DNA of 64,000 nucleotides from JAWRCU01 sp033542235 (GCF_033542235.1 NZ_JAWRCU010000003.1:186001-250000); one strand, 5' to 3'. Counted from the stretch's first letter, positions 51,519 through 62,513 are shown. Program-made: numbers and translations. The notes: generated by a model from the letters alone, not told the origin.

Positions 51519-52727
51519 GTGAGAGTACTGCTCTTCGCTGCTGCAGCGCTTCTGGCCGCAACCGCCGTGCCGGCGACGGCCGCTCAGATATCCGATGGGA
51601 AGGTCAAGATCGGCATCCTCAACGACCAGTCCGGCGTCTATGCCGACTTCGGCGGCAAATGGTCGGTAGAGGCGGCAAAAATGGCCGTCGAGGATTTCGG
51701 CGGTTCCGTGCAGGGCGCACCCATCGAGGTGGTCAGCGCGGATCATCAGAACAAGCCAGACATCGCGTCCAACATCGCCCGGCAGTGGTACGACACCGAG
51801 CAGGTCGACGCCATCATGGAGCTGACGACCTCATCGGTCGCGCTCGCCGTGCAGGGCCTCTCGAAGGAGAAGAAGAAGATCGACATCGTCACCGGTGCGG
51901 CAACGACCGATCTCACCGGCAAGCAATGCTCGCCCTATGGATTCCATTGGGCCTATGACACGCATTCGCAAGCGGTCGGCACTGGTGGCGAACTGGTGAA
52001 GCAAGGCGGCGACACCTGGTTCTTCATTACCGTGGACTACGCCTTCGGCTATTCCCTGGAGGAGCAGACCACGCAATTCATCAAGAGCCATAACGGCAAG
52101 GTGCTCGGCTCTGTGCGCTACCCGCTGGGCGCTACGGACTACTCGTCATTCCTGCTGCAGGCCCAGTCATCGGGAGCCAAGATCGTCGGGCTGGCAAATG
52201 CCGGGCTCGACACGACGAACTCCATCAAGCAGGCGGCGGAATTCGGCATCGTCGCCGGTGGGCAGCGGCTGGCGGCTCTGCTGTTCACACTGGCGGAAGT
52301 GCATGGGCTGGGGCTGCAGGCCGCACAAGGCGTCGTGTTGACCGAAGGCTATTACTGGGACCGCGACGACAAGAGCCGCGAATTTGCTGACCGTTTCTTC
52401 AAGCGCACCGGCAGGATGCCGAACATGATCCAGGCCGGCACCTACTCGGCGGTGCTGCAATACCTCAAGGCCGTCGACAAAGCCAAGACCGACGAAACCG
52501 AGGCCGTGGCCAAAGAACTTCATGAGATGCCGGTCAACGACGTGTTCACGGCAAACGGCAAGGTGCTGCCCAACGGAAGAATGGTCCACGACATGTATCT
52601 CTACCAGGTGAAGAAGCCCGAAGAGAGCAAGAAAGACTGGGACTACTATACCTACCTCGCCACGATCCCCGGCGATGAGGCATTCATGAAAGCCGAAGAG
52701 AGCGGTTGTCCGCTCGTCAGCAAGTGA
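51519..52727 (+). CDS. Branched-chain-type ABC substrate-binding protein
   Basis: 402 residues. A signal peptide (LLFAAAALLAATAVPATAAQ) is followed by a type I binding fold: VKIGILNDQSGVYADFGGKW, ELTTSSVALAVQGL and CSPYGFHWAYDTHSQAVG. Ligands of this group include amino acids, amides and aromatic acids. GTG at 51519 is preceded by GGGAGG. It is the first gene of a five-gene transporter operon; its TGA overlaps the next start. Confidence 0.92.
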   Translation: MRVLLFAAAALLAATAVPATAAQISDGKVKIGILNDQSGVYADFGGKWSVEAAKMAVEDFGGSVQGAPIEVVSADHQNKPDIASNIARQWYDTEQVDAIMELTTSSVALAVQGLSKEKKKIDIVTGAATTDLTGKQCSPYGFHWAYDTHSQAVGTGGELVKQGGDTWFFITVDYAFGYSLEEQTTQFIKSHNGKVLGSVRYPLGATDYSSFLLQAQSSGAKIVGLANAGLDTTNSIKQAAEFGIVAGGQRLAALLFTLAEVHGLGLQAAQGVVLTEGYYWDRDDKSREFADRFFKRTGRMPNMIQAGTYSAVLQYLKAVDKAKTDETEAVAKELHEMPVNDVFTANGKVLPNGRMVHDMYLYQVKKPEESKKDWDYYTYLATIPGDEAFMKAEESGCPLVSK

Positions 52728-53524
52728 CCGACACGGCGCCCGCTCCGGAATTGACAGGCGGCGGGGCGCCGCAGCGGGGAGCCGTGCTGTCTGCCCGCGG
52801 GTTGAGGCGTGATTTCGCCGGCTTCGTTGCCGTGAAGAACGTCGATCTCGACGTGCATCATGGCAAGATCCATGCCCTGATCGGTCCGAACGGCGCCGGC
52901 AAGACCACGGTGTTCAACCTGCTGACAAAGTTCATGCAGCCGAGCAGCGGCACGATCACGCTGCTCGGCGAGGACATCACCTACGCCTCGCCCGCCAGGG
53001 TCGCGCGCCTGGGTCTGGCGCGCTCGTTCCAGATTTCTGCCGTTTTCCCCCACCTCACCGTGCGCGACAATCTGCGCGTCGCGCTGCAGCGGCAGGCGGG
53101 CCTCGGCTTCCAGTTCTGGCGCCCCATTGCGGCGCTGGACCGCCTCAATCCCCGGGCGGAAGAGCTGCTCGATGCCGTCGGGCTTGCCAGGCTGCGCCAT
53201 CGGCTGGCGGGCGACCTGTCTTATGGACGCAAGCGCGTGCTCGAGATCGCGACAACGCTCGCGCTCGACCCCAAGGTGCTGCTGCTCGACGAGCCCATGG
53301 CGGGCATGGGCAACGAAGATGTCGCCAGGATTTCTGACCTGATCCGCTCCGTCTCGAAGGAGCGAGCCGTTCTGATGGTGGAGCACAATCTCTCGGTCGT
53401 GGCCGATCTGTGCGATTGGGTGACGGTGATGCAGCGTGGCCAGATATTGGCGGCCGGCGACTACCGGACAGTCAGTTCCGACGACCGCGTCAAAATCGCC
53501 TATATGGGAACCGAGGATGGCTGA
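52724..53524 (+). CDS. ABC transporter ATPase, LivG type
   Basis: 266 residues. Walker A GPNGAGKTT, a Q-loop in ARSFQISAVFPHLTVRDNLR, a signature variant LSYGRKRVLEIATTLALDPK and Walker B LLLDEPMAGM. The signature Gly-Gly is replaced by Tyr-Gly, as in many LivG proteins. It starts at GTG 52724, overlapping the preceding stop; TTG at 52706 is an alternative. It pairs with the LivF-type ATPase downstream. Confidence 0.93.
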   Translation: MTDTAPAPELTGGGAPQRGAVLSARGLRRDFAGFVAVKNVDLDVHHGKIHALIGPNGAGKTTVFNLLTKFMQPSSGTITLLGEDITYASPARVARLGLARSFQISAVFPHLTVRDNLRVALQRQAGLGFQFWRPIAALDRLNPRAEELLDAVGLARLRHRLAGDLSYGRKRVLEIATTLALDPKVLLLDEPMAGMGNEDVARISDLIRSVSKERAVLMVEHNLSVVADLCDWVTVMQRGQILAAGDYRTVSSDDRVKIAYMGTEDG

Positions 53525-54224
53525 GGCTCCACTGCTTTCGGTGCGGGGCCTCAACGCGTGGTACGGCGAGGGCCACGCTCTGCACGGTGTCGACCTCGAC
53601 GTCTTTCGCGGCGAGACAGTCACCTTGCTCGGCCGCAACGGCGTGGGCAAAACCACGACATTGCGGGCCATCCTGGGGCTCGTCCGAAAACGCACCGGCA
53701 CGATCATGTTCGACGAGCGCGACCTGATTCGCCTCTCCCTGCACCGCGTCGCCCGTTGCGGCATCGGCTTCGTGCCGGAAGAGCGCGGCATCTTCTCGGC
53801 TCTGACCGTCGACGAGAACCTGCTGCTGCCGCCGGTCGTGGCACCGGGTGGCATGCCGGTCGAGGAGATATTCGAGCTCTTCCCCAACCTGAAGGAACGG
53901 CGCAAGAGCCAGGGGACCAAGCTTTCGGGCGGCGAACAGCAGATGCTGGCGATCGCACGTATGCTGAGAACCGGCGTCAAGCTGCTGCTGCTCGATGAGC
54001 CGACCGAAGGACTGGCGCCAGTCATCGTCAGCCGGATCGGCGAGGTGCTGCAGATGCTCAAAGCGCGCGGCATCACGGTGCTGCTGGTCGAGCAGAATTT
54101 CCGCTTCGCCAGGCGTGTTGCCGATCGATTCTACCTGATGGAGCATGGCCGCGTGACTTCCGGCTTTCCGGTCGGCGAGCTGGAAGCCCGCATGGACCTG
54201 CTACACGAGGTGCTGGGAGTGTAA
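53517..54224 (+). CDS. ABC transporter ATPase, LivF type
   Basis: 235 residues. Walker A GRNGVGKTT, signature KLSGGEQQMLAIARML and Walker B LLLDEPTEGLAPVI. The start at 53517 overlaps the end of the LivG-type gene by 8 bases. Together they power the two permeases that follow. Confidence 0.94.
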   Translation: MAEAPLLSVRGLNAWYGEGHALHGVDLDVFRGETVTLLGRNGVGKTTTLRAILGLVRKRTGTIMFDERDLIRLSLHRVARCGIGFVPEERGIFSALTVDENLLLPPVVAPGGMPVEEIFELFPNLKERRKSQGTKLSGGEQQMLAIARMLRTGVKLLLLDEPTEGLAPVIVSRIGEVLQMLKARGITVLLVEQNFRFARRVADRFYLMEHGRVTSGFPVGELEARMDLLHEVLGV

Positions 54225-54231
54225 GCGCCCG

Positions 54232-55119
54232 ATGACGATGATTTTCGGGATTCCCGTCCAGGCATTGCTCGGCCAATTGCTGGTCGGGCTGATCAACGGC
54301 TCATTCTACGCAATGCTCAGCCTGGGTCTTGCGATCATCTTCGGCCTGCTCCGCATCATCAATTTCGCCCATGGCGCCCAATATATGCTCGGCGCCTTCA
54401 TCGGCTATCTGCTGCTCACCTGGGGCGGCATCGGCTACTGGCCGGCCCTCATCATAGCGCCGCTGGCTGTCGGGCTTTTCAGTGCCATCATCGAGCGCCT
54501 GGCGTTGTCGCGGCTCTACAAGGTCGACCCGCTCTATGGCCTGCTCTTCACCTTCGGCCTCGCCCTCGTTCTCGAAGGCGTGTTCCGCTATTTCTTTGGC
54601 GTCTCCGGACAGCCCTACGCGCCGCCGCCTCTGCTGGCCGGCGGCACCAATCTCGGCTTCATGTTCCTGCCGGTCTATCGGGGCTGGATAGTGCTCGCTT
54701 CACTGGTCGTCTGCCTCGGCACCTGGTTTGCGATCGAGAAGACGAGGCTCGGCGCCTATTTGAGGGCTGCGACGGAGAACCCGAGCCTCGTCCAGGCCTT
54801 CGGCGTGAACGTGCCGCTGCTGCTGACCCTGACCTACGGGGCCGGCGCCGCGCTGGCGGCTCTTGCCGGCATCATGGCGGCGCCGGTCTACCAGGTGAGC
54901 CCGCTGATGGGATCGAACCTGATCATCGTGGTGTTCGCCGTCGTGGTGGTCGGCGGCATGGGTTCCGTCCTCGGTGCGATCGTCACGGGCTATGTTCTCG
55001 GTCTCGTCGAGGGACTGACAAAAGTCTTCTATCCCGAGGCTTCCAGCATCGTGATTTTCGTCATCATGGCGCTGGTTCTGCTGGTCAGGCCCGCCGGCCT
55101 CTTCGGGAAGGACGCCTGA
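54232..55119 (+). CDS. ABC transporter permease, LivH type
   Basis: 295 residues and about eight membrane helices. It carries the LivH signature LINGSFYAMLSLGLAIIFGL then RIINFAHG, and GGMGSVLGAIVTGYVLGLVE near the end. It forms the channel with the LivM-type protein. It begins 7 bases after the LivF-type gene. Confidence 0.94.
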   Translation: MTMIFGIPVQALLGQLLVGLINGSFYAMLSLGLAIIFGLLRIINFAHGAQYMLGAFIGYLLLTWGGIGYWPALIIAPLAVGLFSAIIERLALSRLYKVDPLYGLLFTFGLALVLEGVFRYFFGVSGQPYAPPPLLAGGTNLGFMFLPVYRGWIVLASLVVCLGTWFAIEKTRLGAYLRAATENPSLVQAFGVNVPLLLTLTYGAGAALAALAGIMAAPVYQVSPLMGSNLIIVVFAVVVVGGMGSVLGAIVTGYVLGLVEGLTKVFYPEASSIVIFVIMALVLLVRPAGLFGKDA

Positions 55120-55120
55120 C

Positions 55121-56098
55121 ATGGCGGACCAGGCGGTGTCTCAGGCATGGGTCGGCCAGGGTACCAGGCTGCAGTGGCTGCTGCTTGCGCTCGCCATCGC
55201 AGCGCTGCTCGTCGCTCCGGCCTTTGTCTACCCGATCTTCCTGATGAAGATGCTGTGCTTCGCGCTGTTTGCCTGCGCGTTCAATTTGCTTTTGGGATAT
55301 GCCGGATTGCTCTCTTTCGGCCACGCCGCAATGTTTGGCGGAGCCGCCTACTTCACGGCGCATGCGGCCAAGGTCTGGGGCTGGCCGCCGGAGGCCGCCA
55401 TCCTGCTCGGCGTCGCTGGTGCCGCCGCTATGGGCCTGGTTATGGGCTTCTTTGCCATTCGGCGGCGCGGCATCTATTTCGCGATGATCACGCTCGCGCT
55501 GGCGCAGCTGTTCTACTTCTTCTGCCTGCAGGCTCCGTTCACCGGAGGGGAAGATGGTATACAGGGCGTGCCGCGTGGACAGCTGTTCGGACTGTTCGAC
55601 CTGAACCAGCCGCTCACCATCTATTACTTCGTCCTGGTCGTATTCCTGGCCGGGCTTTTTGCCATCTGGCGGATCGTCAACTCGCCTTTCGGCATGATCC
55701 TCAGGTCCATCCGCGAGAACGAGAACCGCGCCATCTCGCTGGGCTATTCGGTCGCCAGATACAAGCTCGCCGCTTTCGTCATGTCAGCCGCGCTTTCCGG
55801 GCTGGCCGGCGCGGTGAAGGCGATCGTCTTCCAGTTCGCCACGCTGACCGACGTCGACTGGCAGATGTCCGGCGAGGTCATCCTGATGACCCTGCTCGGG
55901 GGCATCGGCACGATGATAGGTCCGGTCGCGGGAGCGGCACTCGTCGTGGCGCTCGAGAATTCGCTGGCGACGTCCGGCTTCCCGGTCACCATCGCCACCG
56001 GCCTCATCTTCATGGCATGCGTCCTGCTCTTCAGACGCGGCATCGTCGGCGAGATCCAGGCATGGCTCGATCGCCGCGGCGCGCGCAGCGAGGACTGA
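55121..56098 (+). CDS. ABC transporter permease, LivM type
   Basis: 325 residues and about nine helices. It shows NLLLGYAGLLSFGHAAMFGG and GGIGTMIGPVAGAALVVALE. It starts one base after the LivH-type stop and closes the operon. The stop lies only six bases from the end of the convergent sugar permease gene, with no room for separate terminators. Confidence 0.94.
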   Translation: MADQAVSQAWVGQGTRLQWLLLALAIAALLVAPAFVYPIFLMKMLCFALFACAFNLLLGYAGLLSFGHAAMFGGAAYFTAHAAKVWGWPPEAAILLGVAGAAAMGLVMGFFAIRRRGIYFAMITLALAQLFYFFCLQAPFTGGEDGIQGVPRGQLFGLFDLNQPLTIYYFVLVVFLAGLFAIWRIVNSPFGMILRSIRENENRAISLGYSVARYKLAAFVMSAALSGLAGAVKAIVFQFATLTDVDWQMSGEVILMTLLGGIGTMIGPVAGAALVVALENSLATSGFPVTIATGLIFMACVLLFRRGIVGEIQAWLDRRGARSED

Positions 56099-56104
56099 AG
56101 ATGG

Positions 56105-57082
56105 CTACCCATTGCCCCGGCCGAAACTCGAGAACGCGACCGCAGCGACGATGATCGAGCCGACCAGGATTTCGCGAACATAGCTGTCGACTGCGAGCTG
56201 GGTCAGCCCGTTGTCGAGCACCCCGAGGATCAGTACTCCTACCAGCGTAGCGTGAACGCGCGGCTCGCCCTCCTCGCTCATGGTCATGCCGAGGAAGACA
56301 GCCGCAATGGCGTTTAGCATGAGACCGCTGCCTTGCGTCGGATTAGCCGAGGCGACGCGGCTGGCATACATCAGGCCGCCGATCGCGGCACCAAACCCCG
56401 TCAGCGCAAAGGCGGTGAGCCTCAGCGACCTGACCGGCACGCCGGCCAGGCGCGCAGCCTCCCTGTTGCCGCCGATCGCATAGAGGCGGCGGCCGAAGGC
56501 GGTCTGCTCGAGCAGCAGCCAGACCGCCAGAAACACAACCAGAGCGGCAATTGTCATGTAGGGCAGCATCACAGGCAGCTCGCCGAAAAGGTTGAGGTCG
56601 ATCCCGCCCCTTGCGAAACCGCTGAATGACGGCGGGATGTCGCGGCCGAAGATCGTCCTGCCGCCGCTGACGAGGAAGGCGAAGCCGCTGAATATGGTGA
56701 GCGTGCCGAGCGTGGCCACGAACGGGAGAATCCCGACGATGCTGACCAGGAATCCGTTGAGCAGCCCGCCGGCGATCCCGATGGCGAGGGCTGCCGCGAG
56801 CCCGGCCGTGACGGAATAGCCCTGGCTGAAGAGGATAGCCGCGACGATGCCGGCAAGGCTCGCCATCGAACCGACGCTCAGGTCGAAATCCCCCATGGTC
56901 ATGACGATTGTCATGGTGAAGGCGACCACCGCAAGCATGCTCATCTGCTGCGAGATGTTGAGCCAGTTGCGCGCTGTCATGAAGGTGTCCGGGATGCTCG
57001 CCCAGAAGAACAGCACAACCGCCAGGAAGCCGATCAGGGTGCCGTAGCGCCTGAGTGTCCTCGTCAAGTCCTTGCCTCGCAT
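56105..57082 (-). CDS. Sugar ABC transporter permease, RbsC type
   Basis: 325 residues with eight or more helices. It has MGDFDLSVGSMASLAGIVAA, the family hallmark, and GGREAAR-like ANPTQGSGLMLNAIAAVFLG. It belongs to the ribose/xylose/myo-inositol type transporters. It follows the ATPase gene by 18 bases and is the last gene of the binding protein-ATPase-permease unit. Confidence 0.93.
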   Translation of the reverse strand: MRGKDLTRTLRRYGTLIGFLAVVLFFWASIPDTFMTARNWLNISQQMSMLAVVAFTMTIVMTMGDFDLSVGSMASLAGIVAAILFSQGYSVTAGLAAALAIGIAGGLLNGFLVSIVGILPFVATLGTLTIFSGFAFLVSGGRTIFGRDIPPSFSGFARGGIDLNLFGELPVMLPYMTIAALVVFLAVWLLLEQTAFGRRLYAIGGNREAARLAGVPVRSLRLTAFALTGFGAAIGGLMYASRVASANPTQGSGLMLNAIAAVFLGMTMSEEGEPRVHATLVGVLILGVLDNGLTQLAVDSYVREILVGSIIVAAVAFSSFGRGNG

Positions 57083-57100
57083 TCGTCCGCCCGCATTGGC

Positions 57101-58600
<1,500 letters not shown>

Positions 58601-58925
58601 GCGCGCCTACAGCAATTTTTCGCGCTTGGCGCTTGTGCAGGCCCGTCCACCGCCTTCAGCGGTCCTCCTCCAATGTAAACGCAGGGCAATCGCATATGGC
58701 GGCGCGGACCCCCGCTCCGCCTCGCTTCGCTCGGCACCTCTCCCCCTCAAAAGGGGAGAGGAAGGGAGCCCGGCATCGCGGCCGGCGCTTCCTCTCCCTC
58801 GTCGACCGGGGGAGAGGTGGTTCGCGAAGCGAACCGGAGTGGGAGTCGACCTCAAATACGCTGCCCCTACACGAGTGACGGGTACCACGCGAAGCGTGGT
58901 GGAGGGGGCGATTCCGCGCCGCCGT
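58601..58925. other. Spacer within the sugar transporter unit
   Basis: No gene is supported. Most of the stretch is an intergenic repeat element (58695-58905). Whether the ATPase and permease are transcribed through it from the binding-protein gene or from their own promoter cannot be told. Confidence 0.55.
58695..58905. repeat. Intergenic repeat with hairpins, family B
   Basis: It contains CTCTCCCCCTCAAAAGGGGA (hairpin), GGGGGAGAGGTGGTTCGCGA and GCGAACCGGAGTGGGAGTCG, then ACCACGCGAAGCGTGGTG (hairpin). The middle part matches 5411-5461. Confidence 0.75.
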
Positions 58926-59876
58926 CTACTTGCCGAGCTCGCCGACATTGGCTGATGTGACGAGCTTGGTCGGCACGTAAATGACGTTCTGCTTTGTCTT
59001 TTCGCCCTTGAGCGTGCGCGCTACCGCTTCGGCGGTGGCGGTGCCGATGCCGACGAAATCCTGGGCGACGGATGCCTCGAAATTGCCGCCGGCGGCGATC
59101 GCCTCGCGCGCCTGCGGGTTGGCGTCGATGCCGACGATGACGATGCCCTCATCGGTGCGCCCGGCCGCCTCGATCGCCTGCAAAGCGCCGAGTGCCGGCT
59201 GATCCCAGGCCGCCCATACCGCCTTGATGCTGCCCTTCTCGGGATGCGCCGCCAGGATCGCCTCCATCTTGGCACGCGAATCGGCAATGCCGCCGTCCTG
59301 GACGTCGGGCGTCACCCGGTCGATCACCTTGATGTCGGGAAAGTTCTTGAAGACGGCGTCCGCGATCACGCCGCGTACCTGTACCGGCGGGAATGCGTCG
59401 AACACGAACATCACGACATCGCCGGCGCCGCCGATGCGGTTGGCGACATAGACGCTGGTCTCGGCCGCCATGGCATAGCCGTTGCTGGTGACGTTGGTGA
59501 CGAGCAGCGGGTCGGCGCCGGCATCCATGCCGAACACCGGAATTCCCGCGTCCTTGGCCGTTTGAAGCCCGGCGCTGACCTGCGCGGGATCGACGCTGAT
59601 GACGATGGCATCGACCTTCTGGTTGACCGCATCCTCGATGCGGCTCACGACGGCGGCAACGTCGCCGGATGTGTCGATGACGTTGACTTCCCAACCCGGA
59701 TTCTTCTTGGCCGCTTCCTTGAAGCCTTCGACGTAGAACTGCGTGCCGGGCTGCGCGAGATAGGGCGTAATCACTGCGATCTTCTCGGCCGCAGCCGCGC
59801 CCGCCCAGCCAGCGACAAGCACCGCGCCGGCAAGCAGCGGCCGTATCGTCGAAAGCACCTTCCCCAATCCGTTCAT
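58926..59876 (-). CDS. Sugar ABC transporter substrate-binding protein, RbsB type
   Basis: 316 residues. A signal peptide (IRPLLAGAVLVAGWAGAAAA) precedes a type I periplasmic fold of the Peripla_BP_4 family: KIAVITPYLAQPGTQFYVEG, VDAIVISVDPAQVSAGLQTA, and IKAVWAAWDQPALGALQAIE. The ligand is probably a monosaccharide or polyol. ATG at 59876 is preceded by GGGGAGGAG. Upstream lies the insertion element, then an FGGY kinase gene on the same strand. Confidence 0.93.
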   Translation of the reverse strand: MNGLGKVLSTIRPLLAGAVLVAGWAGAAAAEKIAVITPYLAQPGTQFYVEGFKEAAKKNPGWEVNVIDTSGDVAAVVSRIEDAVNQKVDAIVISVDPAQVSAGLQTAKDAGIPVFGMDAGADPLLVTNVTSNGYAMAAETSVYVANRIGGAGDVVMFVFDAFPPVQVRGVIADAVFKNFPDIKVIDRVTPDVQDGGIADSRAKMEAILAAHPEKGSIKAVWAAWDQPALGALQAIEAAGRTDEGIVIVGIDANPQAREAIAAGGNFEASVAQDFVGIGTATAEAVARTLKGEKTKQNVIYVPTKLVTSANVGELGK

Positions 59877-59994
59877 GCTACTCCTCCCCTGAATACAGCG
59901 GTACGAAAGCGGCACACATATCCATTTCGCAGTGATCCTGTCGAGCGGCGCGGAAATGCCGGGCTCGGCGTTGGGGAAGCTTACTTATATATAC

Positions 59995-60033
59995 TTGACA
60001 AAGCACGCAAAAAGCGATAACAGACACAAGGAG
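59995..60033 (+). promoter_or_regulatory. Promoter and ribosome site of the transposase gene
   Basis: TTGACA at 59995-60000, then GATAAC near 60015-60020 as a possible -10 box, and AAGGAG just before 60033. The ATG is at 60042. Confidence 0.5.
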
Positions 60034-60041
60034 TTATCGTA

Positions 60042-61021
60042 ATGCGCCTCGACAGCTCGATTTTCCAAAACGCCGACGAAGCCCGCAAACACCTTGAGGC
60101 TCAGCGCTGGCCGAACGGTCCGATCTGCCCGCATTGCGGCAACATCAACCCTGAGCGCATCACTCAGATGCATGGGAAGGCGCATCGTCCCGGGCTGTAC
60201 AATTGCATGGAATGCCGCGAACAGTTCACAGTGACGGTTGGGACCGTGTTCGAACGCTCCAAAATCCCGCTCAACCAATGGCTTCTGGCGACATTTCTCA
60301 TGGCGTCGTCAAAGAAGGGCATAAGCGCGCACCAGCTGCACCGCATGCTTGGCGTGACCTACAAGACTGCATGGTTCATGGCGCATCGCATTCGCGAAGC
60401 CATGGCCGAAGACGTGAAGTCATCCGGCCCGGTTGGCGGCGAAGAAAAGACCGTCGAAGCCGACGAAACCTACATTGGCAAGCACGAGACGCCGCGCGTC
60501 AGCCGTCGCCGCAGCGCAAGAGCCGCCCCCTACATCAATAAGGGCAAGGGTGGTGGCGCACAGAAGCGTATCGTGGTCGGCTTTGTCGGGCAGTGGCAAG
60601 GCCCGCATGTTTCATCTGAATGATGCCACTACTTCAACCTTGCGCGATGTGCTCGTGCCCAACGCTCGACGCTCTATACCGACTTGTCTCGTCGCGCCTC
60701 TACACCCACACTGGTGAAGAGTACGCCACACACAAGACTACCAATCACGCCGTTGGCGAGTATGCCCGCCGCGAGGGCGATGTGGTTGTCCACTCCAACA
60801 CGACTGAAGGGGTGGTCTCCGTATTCAAGCGCGGCATGATCCGCGCCTATCAGCATTGCGGCGAAGCGTACCTGCATCGCTACCTTGCAGAGTTCGACTT
60901 CCGCTACAACCGCCGCAGGGCTCCCCAGATCGCCGACCGCGAGCGCGACGACCCGTTGCTTGCCATGATCGAAGGCAAGCGCCTCACCTATCGGCGGATT
61001 GGTGAAGCCAATAACGCCTAA
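60042..61021 (+). pseudogene. IS1595-family (ISXO2-like) transposase, frameshifted
   Basis: The unbroken product would be about 320 residues. The N-terminal zinc ribbon has CPHCGNINPERI and CMECREQFTV, then GTVFERSKIPLNQWLLATFL and TYKTAWFMAHRIREA, and the first catalytic Asp in VEADETYIGK. After about 60600 the frame moves: KARMFHLNDATTSTLRDVLV in a second frame, LYTDLSR (second Asp) back in the first (60672-60692), and LYTHTGEEYATHKTTNHAVG in a third, ending NTTEGVVSVFKRG and FDFRYNRRRAPQ. At least three shifts make it inactive. Confidence 0.87.
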
Positions 61022-61193
61022 GCAGAAGGCGCGGCGCCGGATCGCTCGAGGAAGCGCCCGAAGAAGCCTTAGTCGGCTGCTTCTTTACGGCCCGACTTTT
61101 TCCGGCTTTACGCGTGTCGTGCGGTTGCGGCGGCGTCCCAAGCATCCGCTTGAGAGTATCGTTGAATCGCTTTTCGTCTGACTTCATTGTCAT
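60984..61193 (-). CDS. Small basic protein, third gene of the IS passenger operon
   Basis: 69 residues beginning MTMKSDEKRFNDTLKRMLGT then PPQPHDTRKAGK, a charged tail and no membrane segment. Short proteins with KRFNDTLKRML-PP-PH cores are, from memory, often encoded beside ISXO2-like transposases; their role is unknown to me. Its ATG overlaps the stop of the DUF1828 gene (ATGA), and its last 38 bases are antisense to the transposase 3' end. Confidence 0.65.
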   Translation of the reverse strand: MTMKSDEKRFNDTLKRMLGTPPQPHDTRKAGKSRAVKKQPTKASSGASSSDPAPRLLLRRYWLHQSADR

Positions 61194-61963
61194 GCCACCT
61201 TGCCGAGGGCTTCGCGGGCTATACGCGATATTGCTGCATCTTCGTCGTCTCTGAACACAGGCACGGTCGCTAGGCGGTTGCTTGCCCTACGGCGGAGATC
61301 ATTCGAAACCGCGTGATCGTCTTCAAGAAGAGCGACCACCGACAAATCCTGCTTCACCTCATGCAGCGCTGCAAAATGAAGGAAGATCGCATCGTTCACG
61401 CGGGCCGGACTATTCCCGAAAAATATTGCGACCGGTGGGCGGTCGCTAGCCTCCAGCACCATATCAGGCGTCACCTCAGATAGACGCGAGCTAACGGGTT
61501 CATTCTCCCTTATCCTGGCGCGATCACCGACTGCCGACCTTATTCTCTCTGCCGCGTCTTCCTTAAAGGTGGAGGCGATCTTCTCTTGTGTGAGCAAGAG
61601 AAAATCATTCATGCGAATCATCACACCGACGAACTCTAGCGCCCTCGACGGAAGCTCCGTCTCAGGAAACGAGACCGTTTTGATCGTACCATCGCTTTGA
61701 TCGAAATGAGCCTCAATTGAGGATAGCAGGCTCTCTAGCCCGCGACGCCGAGTATCCGTCTCGAAATCGACGCCGGCCGCCTCCAGCTGTTGGATGGTAG
61801 CGCCGTCATCCTCAAGCCTGAAAGTACCGTCCTCAATCTTGATCACATAAAACGACACTCGGTCGCCATCATCGCGCCTAAACGCCGTCGAAACGGCGAG
61901 GCCGGCCGGCACCTCCGTTACGGTGATGTCATTGCAAAACGCTTGGCAGAGATCGGTCTTCAT
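61190..61963 (-). CDS. DUF1828/DUF1829-like protein
   Basis: 257 residues. The N-terminal part (about 1-95) fits DUF1828: DLCQAFCNDITVTEVPAGLA, VSFYVIKIEDGTFRLEDDGA and QQLEAAGVDFETDTR. The C-terminal part (about 130-257) fits DUF1829, ending with a region of mixed strands and helices. No catalytic motif is evident to me. It is the middle gene of three overlapping ones (4-base overlaps on both sides), so a joint function is likely. GC is lower than that of the core genes. Confidence 0.75.
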   Translation of the reverse strand: MKTDLCQAFCNDITVTEVPAGLAVSTAFRRDDGDRVSFYVIKIEDGTFRLEDDGATIQQLEAAGVDFETDTRRRGLESLLSSIEAHFDQSDGTIKTVSFPETELPSRALEFVGVMIRMNDFLLLTQEKIASTFKEDAAERIRSAVGDRARIRENEPVSSRLSEVTPDMVLEASDRPPVAIFFGNSPARVNDAIFLHFAALHEVKQDLSVVALLEDDHAVSNDLRRRASNRLATVPVFRDDEDAAISRIAREALGKVA

Positions 61964-62457
61964 ACCATCCCCTCGGCCTTATCGATATTGAAGATCGATA
62001 TTGCGCAATTAAAGGCAGTCTGGGCAGAAAGGGGCTGCTTTAGGTGCCTGAATTCGGTTCTACGATGGTGTGACGACGCCTTCGGTATGCGAACGGTGCC
62101 GAATCTGTTGAACGCAGGGTTAAGATTGGCCAAGTCCCCGCAATGGGCGTGGCAATGCCAGCCCGGCTCGCTCGCGTGATATTCGTACTCACAGAGCACG
62201 ATTGTCTCTCCACCCTTGGTGACGCCAAGGGTGGCGCGAAATATGCGCTTCGCTTCATTGAATAGTAGCCTAACGCGACAGTCGTGGCCGTCCGCTTGAA
62301 ACGAAATGATTCGCCACTGGTAAAGCGGCCCGTACTTGTACGCCTTGGCCTTGGCGCGACGTGACGGCCATTTGGGGCGCGGTATCTCACCGCGCTTCCA
62401 ATCCCCTCCCGTCTCGACGGAAGTCTTTTCCGCCGCGATGATCCCCCTCAGATTCAT
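61960..62457 (-). CDS. Uncharacterised protein, first gene of the IS passenger operon
   Basis: 165 residues from ATG at 62457, preceded by GGGGGAT; an in-frame TTG at 62508 lies in the promoter and is less likely. It has KYGPLYQWRIISFQADGHDC, RLLFNEAKRIFRATLGV, and GWHCHAHCGDLANL with three His/Cys pairs in seven residues (H-C-H-A-H-C-G-D), a possible metal site. I do not recognise the family. Its end overlaps the DUF1828 gene by 4 bases. A TTGACA box (62506-62501) 45 bases upstream could drive the operon. Confidence 0.68.
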   Translation of the reverse strand: MNLRGIIAAEKTSVETGGDWKRGEIPRPKWPSRRAKAKAYKYGPLYQWRIISFQADGHDCRVRLLFNEAKRIFRATLGVTKGGETIVLCEYEYHASEPGWHCHAHCGDLANLNPAFNRFGTVRIPKASSHHRRTEFRHLKQPLSAQTAFNCAISIFNIDKAEGMV

Positions 62458-62484
62458 GGCGATCCCCCATAGCCCGAAAATTGC

Positions 62485-62513
62485 TAGGGAATCAGCTCTA
62501 CTTGTCAAGCATA
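62485..62513 (-). promoter_or_regulatory. Possible promoter of the IS passenger operon
   Basis: On the minus strand TTGACA (62506-62501), 17 bases, then AGCAAT/TAGCAA as a weak -10 box. It lies about 25 bases before the start at 62457. Confidence 0.45.
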
